Of a stretch of 64,000 bases of DNA, positions 44,582 through 53,334 are shown one piece after another (within the stretch, counting starts at the first letter, position 1; the number at the start of each line of letters is the position of its first letter). Source of the DNA: Streptomyces sp. 11x1 (GTDB lineage Bacteria > Actinomycetota > Actinomycetes > Streptomycetales > Streptomycetaceae). The translations under genes and the position numbers were made by a program. The stretch is taken from assembly GCF_032598905.1 (NCBI RefSeq), contig NZ_CP122458.1, forward strand, positions 7,651,001 to 7,715,000. The letters run 5' to 3'. The notes under the pieces are model-generated. The model searched no databases. It had not been told where the DNA came from and saw only the letters and a program-made list of their open reading frames with translations.

Positions 44582-47500
44582 CTTGGCGGGGCACTCTTCC
44601 TGCCGCCTGCTGGGAGGCCCGCGAGGCCCCGGCCATCATTCCGGTTGAGGCAGAGAGCACTTCTAACGGGGTGTTCCTCGCCACGCACAGCTCGATCCCG
44701 ATCCTCCTGCGCGACCAGGTGGACAGCGCGATAGGCGGCACCGTCGTCGACGAGCACAGCCTGCGGCGCGCCGTCGAGGAACTGCCAGCGGACCAGCCCA
44801 TCATCCCCATCCTCGGGAAGTCGGGCACAGGGAAGTCGCACCTGATCCGCTGGCTTCGCATCAACCTGAAGCCCAACGACGCGACGCGGCTGATCTTTGT
44901 CCCCAAACACCGCATGTCGCTGCGCGGGATCCTCGAACTCATCCTGGAACACGCCACCAGCGAACGCGCCGAGGAGTTGCGTGCCAAGGTTGCCGCTGCT
45001 TCGGATGCTGCCGCGGACGAAACCACAGCACAGCTTCGCCTGCGCAACGAGTTGGCTGTCCTGGTCGAGACCCGCGGAGCAGATAAAGACGGCACGCCCG
45101 AGGAGAACGATCTCCGCGCCTTCCTTGCTTCTGCGGAGGGCCTGCCCGCCCTGCTGGGCGACCCCGTCTTCCGCAGGCGATTGCTCGCCGACAACGGTCC
45201 CATCGCGCGTCTGGTCCGGGAAAAGCTCTCCGGCAAGGGTTCGGAGGACAAGGAGGACGCGTTCGGTTTCAGCGCAGCAGACCTGGACCTTTCGGTCGAT
45301 GATGTCAGCAAGGCCGGCGCCGACGCTGCCAGTGTCGCCAGCGCACTCGCCAGCGATGCTCCCCTGCGGGACCTGGCAGCGAAGATGCTCAACGAGCAAC
45401 TCGGACCGGCGGTCAGCGAGGTCTTCGGAATCGGGGGAGACGACCTCAAGCAACTCCTCGTCGAACTACGCCTCGACCTGCACAAGCAGGGGCTGGAACT
45501 CCTCCTCCTGATCGAGGACTTTTCGATCTTCCAAGGCATCCAGGGCGGTCTTATCGACGCGATCACTTTGCTGCCCACCGAGACGCTTGCCCTGTGCCCG
45601 ATGCGTGTCGTCATGGCCGTCACCACTGGTTACTTCGTCAACCAGATGCCGGAGACGGTGTACACGCGGACCTACAAGGTCTTCGATCTCGAACTCCCCG
45701 CGGACAAGACAGCCCCGTTCGACCCCGCAGGGTTCGCCGCCCGGTACCTAAACGCGGTACGCGTCGGCTCCAAAGAGATCGACAGGCACCGCACGGACGA
45801 ACGCCCGGAGCCCAACCACTGTCTGCAATGCCCCGTCCGGGACAAGTGCCACCAGGCGTTCGGGGAGGTTGAAGGCGTCGGTCTGTTCCCGTTCAGCAGG
45901 ACGGCACTCGACCGGGCCATCCGCAGCCAGTCCAAGGGTGATGCCTTTGTCGCGCGCGACGTGCTGACCCGCGTCCTGCGCCCCGTCCTCCACCGTGACC
46001 AGACCGAACTCGACGAAGGCCGTTTTCCCAGCGCCGGATTCGAGAACGACTTCCACATCGGCGCGCTGGACATCCTCGACAACGTCGAGGACCACGTCCG
46101 GCTGCGCACGCCAGGTGACCCCGCACTCTCCGAGCGCCGCGTCCGGATGGTCCGCTTTTGGGGGACAGGCCACGGACCGCAGAACCTTCACCCGGCGATC
46201 CACGAAGCATTCGCCGTCCCGCCCCTGCCTGACCTCACTACAGAGCAGCAGACTCTCCCGCATCAGTCGTCACGGCAGAAGCCCAGCCTGCCCGTGGATA
46301 AAACGCGTCAGGCATCCGTTGTGGCGGACCCGCCTCCCCCGCCGCCCCCGTCCCCGGCGGCTTCGAAGCCGCCTTTGGTCCAGGCGGTCGACGAATGGCA
46401 CAACAGCGGCAAGCTTCTTCAGAGCCACCGCAACGAACTCCGGAAGATCGTGCACACTGCCGTCATCGGCTGTCTGGGACTCGAAGACGGATACGGAGGC
46501 GACAGCGGAGACTGGACCAAGGGAAGGGCGGAACTCGCGCCGAGCTTTGATGCGAACACCTCGATCGCGCTGGACGGCAGTGGCCTGCAGACCGCGCTGA
46601 TCTCGATCGACCACCGCAATGTGGAGGACGTCCGCGTTCTTCGTGCCCTCGCCTGGGTGAACGCGAAGGAGTCCTGGGAGAACGTGGAACAGGGCGATGC
46701 ACTGCAGAGCCTGTGCGTGAACAAGGTCCAGGAATGGGCGGACAGCGTGTCCGCTTTCCTCCTTCCTCCGCAAGGTGACGACGCCGAACTGGCCCGGCTT
46801 GCGCACGCCCTTCTGTCCGTCAGCAGGGCCCTGGGGATCGCCGACTCGTACAAGAGCGACGCACTCAGCCGGGTTAAGGCGCTCTTCGCCAGCCCGCCGA
46901 GGCTGGCCGATGCCACGCAACGGCCCTACACGCGACGACTGCAGGACCGCTTCGCCAACGCTGACCCGAAGGCGGATCGAAACCTCCTTCAGCGGCGGCT
47001 GCTCCGCTTGACGTCCTACCGCCAAGGCACCGGCAAGCCGCTGGCCGTTGATCTGCCGCGCCTTGTGCGGGTAGTGCGCGATGACGCGGCTGCTGCGCCC
47101 TGGCCTGAGCATGTCCCCGAGCAGATCAGGAACTTGGCGGACGGTATCGAGAAGCGCGTCACCACGCTGGATCCGCTGCTCGACGAAACCCGACGGCTGG
47201 TACCCGACGTGAGCGATCTCGGCGGTGACGTCGCCGAGGTGGCCCATGCCCTGACCACCCTGCTCTCCGACCTGGCGTCGCTTGGCCAGTCAGCCAACTC
47301 GATCAACGCGCCCGCCCTCCAGGGCGCGGCGAAGTCGGTGAAAGCCGGTGATCTGAAGAAGGTGAGGGACCTGAGTGAGGGCCTTGACGCCTGGCCCACC
47401 CTCACCGCCGATCAGCGCCTGCGCCTGGTGACTTTGGATGAAGGGCCGGCCCTGCGCATCCGAGCCTGGCTCGACCCTGCGCTGGACGCCGTGAAGGTAC

Positions 47501-47637
47501 TGGAGCAAAAGCTCCAGGCCGGACCTGCCTCGGAAGCTCGCCGTGAGTACGACGAGACCCTCGAGAGGCTCGTTACCGGGCTGGAGACCTTGAGCCGTGA
47601 GGTCATGGACGTGGCCGGACCCGAGGGGGACGTATGA
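44578..47637 (+). CDS. dpdH: ATPase DpdH
   Basis: A 1019-residue protein; the ATG at 44578 overlaps the dpdG stop, so the longer upstream frame was rejected. P-loop GKSGTGKSH lies near residues 80-88. Helical insertions follow, with a hydrophobic strand plus acidic end (LLLLIEDFSIF) near 304-314 as the likely Walker B. A Cys cluster C-x2-C-x5-C (HCLQCPVRDKCH, near 414-425) suggests metal or Fe-S binding. A poly-proline linker near 583 divides the protein, and the C-terminal 430 residues are long helices, probably coiled coil. It resembles large AAA-type motors of defence complexes and is coupled to dpdI. Confidence 0.85.
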   Translation: MTWRGTLPAACWEAREAPAIIPVEAESTSNGVFLATHSSIPILLRDQVDSAIGGTVVDEHSLRRAVEELPADQPIIPILGKSGTGKSHLIRWLRINLKPNDATRLIFVPKHRMSLRGILELILEHATSERAEELRAKVAAASDAAADETTAQLRLRNELAVLVETRGADKDGTPEENDLRAFLASAEGLPALLGDPVFRRRLLADNGPIARLVREKLSGKGSEDKEDAFGFSAADLDLSVDDVSKAGADAASVASALASDAPLRDLAAKMLNEQLGPAVSEVFGIGGDDLKQLLVELRLDLHKQGLELLLLIEDFSIFQGIQGGLIDAITLLPTETLALCPMRVVMAVTTGYFVNQMPETVYTRTYKVFDLELPADKTAPFDPAGFAARYLNAVRVGSKEIDRHRTDERPEPNHCLQCPVRDKCHQAFGEVEGVGLFPFSRTALDRAIRSQSKGDAFVARDVLTRVLRPVLHRDQTELDEGRFPSAGFENDFHIGALDILDNVEDHVRLRTPGDPALSERRVRMVRFWGTGHGPQNLHPAIHEAFAVPPLPDLTTEQQTLPHQSSRQKPSLPVDKTRQASVVADPPPPPPPSPAASKPPLVQAVDEWHNSGKLLQSHRNELRKIVHTAVIGCLGLEDGYGGDSGDWTKGRAELAPSFDANTSIALDGSGLQTALISIDHRNVEDVRVLRALAWVNAKESWENVEQGDALQSLCVNKVQEWADSVSAFLLPPQGDDAELARLAHALLSVSRALGIADSYKSDALSRVKALFASPPRLADATQRPYTRRLQDRFANADPKADRNLLQRRLLRLTSYRQGTGKPLAVDLPRLVRVVRDDAAAAPWPEHVPEQIRNLADGIEKRVTTLDPLLDETRRLVPDVSDLGGDVAEVAHALTTLLSDLASLGQSANSINAPALQGAAKSVKAGDLKKVRDLSEGLDAWPTLTADQRLRLVTLDEGPALRIRAWLDPALDAVKVLEQKLQAGPASEARREYDETLERLVTGLETLSREVMDVAGPEGDV

Positions 47638-48344
47638 CGCTCGTCGAACAAGTTCAGCGTCTGCGTGTGGCAGCAGTCGCTGCCCACGACGAGGACAAGA
47701 TCAAGCGGCGTACCGGCGAGCTGGCTGGGCAGGCCGAGAGCGTTGAGACTCTCATTGCGACGATCCAGCGCCTCAGAAAGGGCGTGGCTGCACTGCGCGC
47801 AGCCCACGCAGCCTTGGACGCAGACCTCGCTCCGCAGGCCGCCCAACTGGCCGCGGCCCTGCACGCGCTCGCTGAATCGCTGCCCGGTCAGGACGCCGAT
47901 ACCCCATCGCAAGCACTGAAGGCGCAAGTCAAAGCAGCCGATGGTTTCGTGAAGGGACTCCGCGGGTCCGTCGAGCAGGCATGGACTGCTGAACGCAACC
48001 GTGAAGTACCGGTGATCAATGAGGATCTCGTCGCTACGCTGGGCAAGAGCGGAATCGACGTGGAGGAGATCCGCATCAAGATCGAGAAGGCGCATGGCGT
48101 GCTCAATGTCCTGAAAAACCGCGCCGTCCCCGAGTTGGGCGACGTCGCCAGGCTGGCCGCGGCGCTGGAGAGCCTCCAGGCATGCGGCAAGCAGATCTCC
48201 GAACTCGTTGACCCGGTCCTCGCCCGAGTGATCACCGGTGCCCAGGAAGCAGCCGGGGCGCCCTTGAACTCCTTTACCCCCGAGGTTCTTGCCGGGCTGT
48301 CAAGGCTGGGAATCCTGGACCGCTTCTGGGTGAGGCTGCGGTGA
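47634..48344 (+). CDS. dpdI: Coiled-coil protein DpdI
   Basis: A 236-residue, almost entirely helical protein with heptad-like hydrophobic spacing over residues 5-110 and 150-200. No enzymatic motif or membrane segment. It lies between DpdH and the DpdJ helicase with four-base overlaps on both sides, which suggests a stoichiometric structural partner, perhaps bridging the DpdH coiled coil and DpdJ. Named from cluster position. Confidence 0.75.
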   Translation: MTLVEQVQRLRVAAVAAHDEDKIKRRTGELAGQAESVETLIATIQRLRKGVAALRAAHAALDADLAPQAAQLAAALHALAESLPGQDADTPSQALKAQVKAADGFVKGLRGSVEQAWTAERNREVPVINEDLVATLGKSGIDVEEIRIKIEKAHGVLNVLKNRAVPELGDVARLAAALESLQACGKQISELVDPVLARVITGAQEAAGAPLNSFTPEVLAGLSRLGILDRFWVRLR

Positions 48345-51300
48345 CTCCTGAAACCGAGAGTGAAATCCTCGACGTTCTCGAAGCACATGAGGACCCCCTG
48401 CTGTCCTGGGGCGTTGTCGACGGCGGATTCACCGACGACGAACTCCACACCCATATCGATGACATCCTCATGAAGTGCGGCGAACTCGACACCGCCCAAG
48501 AGGCAATCGAGGACCTCGAGGACAAGGGCCTGATCATCCGTGATGATTCGGTCACGCCGTCACGGTGGCGTACCCGTAACGGCGAGACGCTGCGTCTGCT
48601 GGCCCGACTGCGCCAGATCTTCCCCTCCGGCGACCCGGCGACGGCCTGGCGCCAAGGTGCCGCTCTCGTCTCGGACTTCCGCTACGCACGGCGCCCCCGT
48701 GCCTACCCCCGGCGCGACCAGGCCAGACACGCAGTCATCGACGGCACCGATGCGCTCCACGACCTCTACCGCCAGGTCATCGATGCCATGACCCGGCGAG
48801 GGCCCAAACACGCCGACCTCAGCGGGTTCCAGGTCCGCGCCAGCCGTCAGATCTTCACGGCCCTGCAGTCCAACATCACCACCGCCACAGTCGTGGGTGC
48901 CGGCACGGGAAGCGGCAAGACACTCGCCTTCTACCTGCCGGCCTTCGCCTACCTGACGGGACTCAAGGACAAGTCGGCATGGACGCGCGCGCTGGCCGTC
49001 TACCCGCGCAATGAACTCCTCAAGGACCAACTCAACACCGCTTTTGCGAACGCCCGGCGACTCGACCACCTGTGGACGAAGACCAACGGCCGGCCCATGA
49101 CCATCGGGGTGCTCAACAAGGACACCCCGACCAGCATGAAAAGCCTGACAGCCTCCTACTCCGCATGGACGAAGCGGGCTGAAGGCTTTCAGTGCCCTCA
49201 CTTCACCTGTCCCGGCAACGGATACACCGTGTGCGGGGGAACACTGTTTTGGTCCGAGCAGGACGCCAGGACCAGAACGGAACGCCTGACCTGCGGCACC
49301 TGCACGCGCGTGTTCGACGACTCCGTGCTGGTCCTGACCCGGCAGCGGATGAGCCAGCGGCCTCCGGACGTGCTGTTCACCACCACCGAGATGCTCAACC
49401 GCGGTCTGTCCGACCTGTCGCTGGGCAAACTGCTCGGTGTCGGCGCGGCCAAGAAACCCCGCTTGATGCTGCTCGACGAGATCCACACCTACAGCGGCAC
49501 CACCGGCGCCCAGGCAGCCCTCGTCCTGCGGCGCTGGCACCACTCTCTGCGCAGTCCGGTCACCTTCGTCGGCTTGTCCGCGACGCTGTCGAACGCCGTT
49601 CGCCACATGGCCGATCTGACGGGCGTTGACGATGGACTCGTCACCAACATCGAACCGGGCGCAGACGAAATGGAGTACGAGGGCGCCGAATACATGGTCG
49701 CAGTGCGCAGCGACCCGACCAGCGGCGCCTCCGTGCTGTCCACCACCATCCAGACAGCGATGCTCCTCCCGCGCGTCCTCGACCACCCGGCAGAGCGCAC
49801 ATCCCAGGGACTTCTGGGCACCAAGGCGTTCGTCTTCACCGATGACCTCGATGTCACCAACCGGCTCTTCTTCTACCTCCTCGACGCGGAAGGCCAGCGC
49901 TACCGCAGCCCCCGTACCCAGCAGTTCAAAGACCCCCTGGCATCCATGCGCCGTCCCGGCCAAGACGGCCTCACCGACCAGCGGCGCGCCGGCCAGGTCT
50001 GGGACCTGCCGGTGAAACTGGGCCACGCACTCGGCCGCCCGGGCCTGAACGTGAGCCGGACCACCTCGCAGGACGCAGGAGTCGACACAGCCTCCCAACT
50101 CGTCGTCGCAACGGCCTCGCTCGAGGTCGGCTTCGACGATCCAGACGTCGGTGCCGTGCTGCAGCACAAGGCGCCCCGCGGCGTCGCCGCATTCCTGCAG
50201 CGCAAGGGCCGAGCCGGCCGAAGCCGCCGCATGCGCCCGTACACCGTAGTTGTGCTCTCCGACTACGGGCGTGACCGTGCCACCTACGAGGCTTGGGATG
50301 CACTGTTCGATCCCGTCCTGCCCGAACTGGTGCTTCCCATCCGCAACCGCGCGGTCCTCCGCATACAAGCCACCCTGGCGATGCTTGACTGGCTGGCAGA
50401 ACAACTGCAACCCGTTCACCAGTACGCAAAGCTGTGGCGGGACTTGAAGGATCTCGCCGATCCGGACTACCCGGACAACCGCAAGGTTCAGCAGACTGCC
50501 GTCGCCATTCTGCGCGACCTGCTGCGCGACCCCGGCCGCCAGCGCAGCCTCCGTCTGTGGATCGAAGGCGCACTCCAGGTCCCGGAGGAGTTGGCCGCCG
50601 AGATCCTGTGGCACCCCCCTCGCCCCCTCATAATGGCGGCCGTGCCCACCCTGGCACGACGACTGGACAACGAGTGGGCCATTGCCGAGGACCACACGTA
50701 CGTCAAGGGTAAGGACATGATGGGCAGAAACCCGCTGCCCGACTTCTTCCCCGAGAACCTCTTCAGCGAACTCGCACTTCCCGAAGGGTACGTGGTCATA
50801 CCCCCGCAGCAGCCGTGGGAGAAGGAGCCTGAACTCCAGGCGATGGGCCTGGCTCAGATGCTGCGCGAATACGCACCTGGACGGGTGTCACGGCGCTTCG
50901 CCACCCGCAACCTCGAGCACCGGCACTGGATCCCCATTCCCTACGGGGAGCGTGAGACCGTCATGGATCTCGCCCCTGTCCTCCAGGCGCACCACCGGGA
51001 GGAGACGGCCACCGTCGAAGTCAGCGGAGTCCCCACCCCCATCCCGATCGTCCGTCCCGACAGGGTGGAACTCCAACTCGCACCGCCAGAACTCAAGGAT
51101 GCTTCCAACGCGGCCCTGGTCTGGCGATCCCAGTTCCTGGAGAGGGGCCTCGGCCTGGTCGCCCGCCTTCCCCTGTCGGACCCCATCGGCGGCCTCATCG
51201 GTGAAGCGCGCTTCTTCCTTCACGCTCAAAACGCCCACGTCGAGGTCCGCCGTCTTGCAGTCCAGAGCGAGGCCAGTTTGGTCTTTGCCCGGGGCGGCGA

Positions 51301-52825
51301 AGCCCGCGTCAAAGCACAGTTCTCGCTCGATGACGAGCGGGTCGGTCTCGGAGCCACCTACGACGTGGACGGCCTGCGCCTGACCATCACGGTGCCAGAC
51401 GTGATTACTCCACCGGGAGACCTCGACCCAGCCCTGCGCAGCGCCTGGTTCCAGCACGTTTTGACGAATGACCCCGAACTGCTGGAACAGATGAACAAGT
51501 TCCAGTTGGAATGGCTGCACCAGACCATCGAGTGCATGCTGCTGATGTCCGCCGTGACCGACGGCACGCCGCTTCCCCACGCCTACGAGACGGTGCGGGA
51601 CACCTTCGCTGACCGACTGACGGACACCCTGAGGGCAATGTTCCGCAGTTCGGACGTCGAGGAGAGCGAGTCCGCCACACTCGGTCGAGTGGGTGAGCGA
51701 CTGCGCCAACTCCTCGCCGACAAAGACATCGTCGCCCGCTTGGACCACCTTACGGATCAGGTCTGGAACCCTGATCCTGCACAGTTCCAGGCCTGGCTGC
51801 GCCAGCGTGTCCTCGCCACGCTTGGACAGGCGGCCCTGTGGGCCGCCCGGGAGATCTGTCCCGAGCACGACCCTGAAGGCATCATCGTCGACGTAGAGCC
51901 CGGCTACGCTGCCGACGGCACATGGCGCCGCGGCCAGGTCTGGCTCACCGAAGCCTCGATCGGCGGCGGCGGAATCATCGAAGCGCTGGCAACGCGCGTC
52001 CGCCCCGATCCGCGGCGGTTCCTGCGGCTGATCATGAGAGCCGTCCAGCCCTCCACCAGCGAACTGGTCGACGCGCACATGCGGCGGATCGTGCGCTACA
52101 CCACTGAGCGCAGCGACTGGCTCGACCTCGTTGCGCAGTACCGAAGTTCGGCGACGCAGGCAGACCGTGTGAAAAACCTCGACCGCATACGGGCGCAGTT
52201 GCGCGCCTCAGGCATCCATGGTGCGGAACAGGCTGTCGTCTCGAGCCTGGCAAACCGCCTGCTCCGGCCCGGATCGACCGCACAGACGGACCAGGCACTT
52301 CACACCCTTATCGACGAGTGGGAGATCCAAGAGCAGCGTCTGGGCCTTGAAATCTCGCCGCGTACCTGGGCTTATCTGATGCGTCATAGGTACGACTTGG
52401 ACGCCGGACTGAACCTGTCCGCGAACTCCTCAGACCGCCAACGTATCGACGCCATCCAAAGCGCACTGTGGCCACGCGGATGGGCCATACGCTCCGGAGC
52501 TCTGCAGTCGTGGAACCCCTACTTCGACAATTGGCCGGCTGCACCCGATCTGCTTCGGGGGCTGTTCACGTCCACAGACGACCTCATCAGTGTGACAGAT
52601 CCCGACGCGGACAACCTGGTGCGCACACGCCTGGCCCAACAGGGATCCGCCCAACTCATCGCACTCCCCGAGGACGTAACCGTTTTGGCGGGCATGCTGG
52701 TGGATCTGTCGATCCGCGCCATCGAAACGGACTTCCTCCAGGTGTTCCCACGAGTCGTCGAGATCGACCACCGCTCCGAGGGCAGCGTCGTGGCCACCCT
52801 CGAACTTGCCGAGGTGTCCGCATGA
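48341..52825 (+). CDS. dpdJ: DEAD/DEAH-box helicase DpdJ
   Basis: A 1494-residue SF2 helicase. The GTG start overlaps the dpdI stop. A short winged-helix-like N-terminus precedes Walker A GAGTGSGKT near 185-193. A zinc-finger-like insertion (CPHFTCPGNG, VCGG and CGTC, about 285-325) and the box DEIH near 378-381 follow. Motif VI RKGRAGRSRR lies near 620-629. The long C-terminal part resembles the DrmA/DrmB-like helicase architecture of other restriction systems. Likely the principal motor of the Dpd restriction complex. Overlaps dpdK as ATGA. Confidence 0.9.
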   Translation: MTPETESEILDVLEAHEDPLLSWGVVDGGFTDDELHTHIDDILMKCGELDTAQEAIEDLEDKGLIIRDDSVTPSRWRTRNGETLRLLARLRQIFPSGDPATAWRQGAALVSDFRYARRPRAYPRRDQARHAVIDGTDALHDLYRQVIDAMTRRGPKHADLSGFQVRASRQIFTALQSNITTATVVGAGTGSGKTLAFYLPAFAYLTGLKDKSAWTRALAVYPRNELLKDQLNTAFANARRLDHLWTKTNGRPMTIGVLNKDTPTSMKSLTASYSAWTKRAEGFQCPHFTCPGNGYTVCGGTLFWSEQDARTRTERLTCGTCTRVFDDSVLVLTRQRMSQRPPDVLFTTTEMLNRGLSDLSLGKLLGVGAAKKPRLMLLDEIHTYSGTTGAQAALVLRRWHHSLRSPVTFVGLSATLSNAVRHMADLTGVDDGLVTNIEPGADEMEYEGAEYMVAVRSDPTSGASVLSTTIQTAMLLPRVLDHPAERTSQGLLGTKAFVFTDDLDVTNRLFFYLLDAEGQRYRSPRTQQFKDPLASMRRPGQDGLTDQRRAGQVWDLPVKLGHALGRPGLNVSRTTSQDAGVDTASQLVVATASLEVGFDDPDVGAVLQHKAPRGVAAFLQRKGRAGRSRRMRPYTVVVLSDYGRDRATYEAWDALFDPVLPELVLPIRNRAVLRIQATLAMLDWLAEQLQPVHQYAKLWRDLKDLADPDYPDNRKVQQTAVAILRDLLRDPGRQRSLRLWIEGALQVPEELAAEILWHPPRPLIMAAVPTLARRLDNEWAIAEDHTYVKGKDMMGRNPLPDFFPENLFSELALPEGYVVIPPQQPWEKEPELQAMGLAQMLREYAPGRVSRRFATRNLEHRHWIPIPYGERETVMDLAPVLQAHHREETATVEVSGVPTPIPIVRPDRVELQLAPPELKDASNAALVWRSQFLERGLGLVARLPLSDPIGGLIGEARFFLHAQNAHVEVRRLAVQSEASLVFARGGEARVKAQFSLDDERVGLGATYDVDGLRLTITVPDVITPPGDLDPALRSAWFQHVLTNDPELLEQMNKFQLEWLHQTIECMLLMSAVTDGTPLPHAYETVRDTFADRLTDTLRAMFRSSDVEESESATLGRVGERLRQLLADKDIVARLDHLTDQVWNPDPAQFQAWLRQRVLATLGQAALWAAREICPEHDPEGIIVDVEPGYAADGTWRRGQVWLTEASIGGGGIIEALATRVRPDPRRFLRLIMRAVQPSTSELVDAHMRRIVRYTTERSDWLDLVAQYRSSATQADRVKNLDRIRAQLRASGIHGAEQAVVSSLANRLLRPGSTAQTDQALHTLIDEWEIQEQRLGLEISPRTWAYLMRHRYDLDAGLNLSANSSDRQRIDAIQSALWPRGWAIRSGALQSWNPYFDNWPAAPDLLRGLFTSTDDLISVTDPDADNLVRTRLAQQGSAQLIALPEDVTVLAGMLVDLSIRAIETDFLQVFPRVVEIDHRSEGSVVATLELAEVSA

Positions 52826-53334
52826 GAAGGATCACCACCGTCGGGGCCGGCGAGACCCGACAGCTCACCGATCTGCTGCAGAACCTTCTGGTGGCCGAGT
52901 TGCTGGCTCCGTCAAGTCGCCTGTGGGTACTGTCCCCGTGGATTTCCGACATTGCCGTCATCGACAATGCAGCCGGACAGTTCAAGAGCGTGCTCCCCGC
53001 CTTGCCGGCCCGGCCCATCCGGCTGACGGAAGTACTCATCGAACTCGCCCGCCGTGGCTCGGACGTCCGAGTGATCATGCGCGACGATCCACGCAACGCC
53101 ATCACAGGACAACGCCTCAACGACCTCGCCCCGGTGGGGCCACGGCCGACCCTACTCATCCGGAACACACTGCACGACAAAGGCATGGTGAGCGATAGAT
53201 TCCACGTTCACGGCTCGATGAACTTCACCTTCTTCGGCCAGAAAGTGAACCAGGAAGGCGTCACCGTCGTATCCGACCCCGACCAGATCGCCCGCGCCTG
53301 GGTCGAATACCAGAACAGGTACCAATTGCCATGA
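52822..53334 (+). CDS. dpdK: Phospholipase D-like nuclease DpdK
   Basis: A 170-residue PLD-superfamily protein; ATG at 52822 overlaps the dpdJ stop, and the longer upstream frame is antisense-like. A single intact HKD motif is present: His116-x-Lys118, then Asp122 and a GS pair in HGSMNFTFFG. One motif means it must dimerise to form an active site. It is the most likely DNA-cleaving subunit of the restriction module. Overlaps dpdD as ATGA. Confidence 0.92.
   Translation: MRRITTVGAGETRQLTDLLQNLLVAELLAPSSRLWVLSPWISDIAVIDNAAGQFKSVLPALPARPIRLTEVLIELARRGSDVRVIMRDDPRNAITGQRLNDLAPVGPRPTLLIRNTLHDKGMVSDRFHVHGSMNFTFFGQKVNQEGVTVVSDPDQIARAWVEYQNRYQLP

Noticed and set aside
48560..50695. 711-codon minus-strand open frame
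   Set aside because: It is antisense to DpdJ, whose helicase motifs are unambiguous. The length reflects high GC content.
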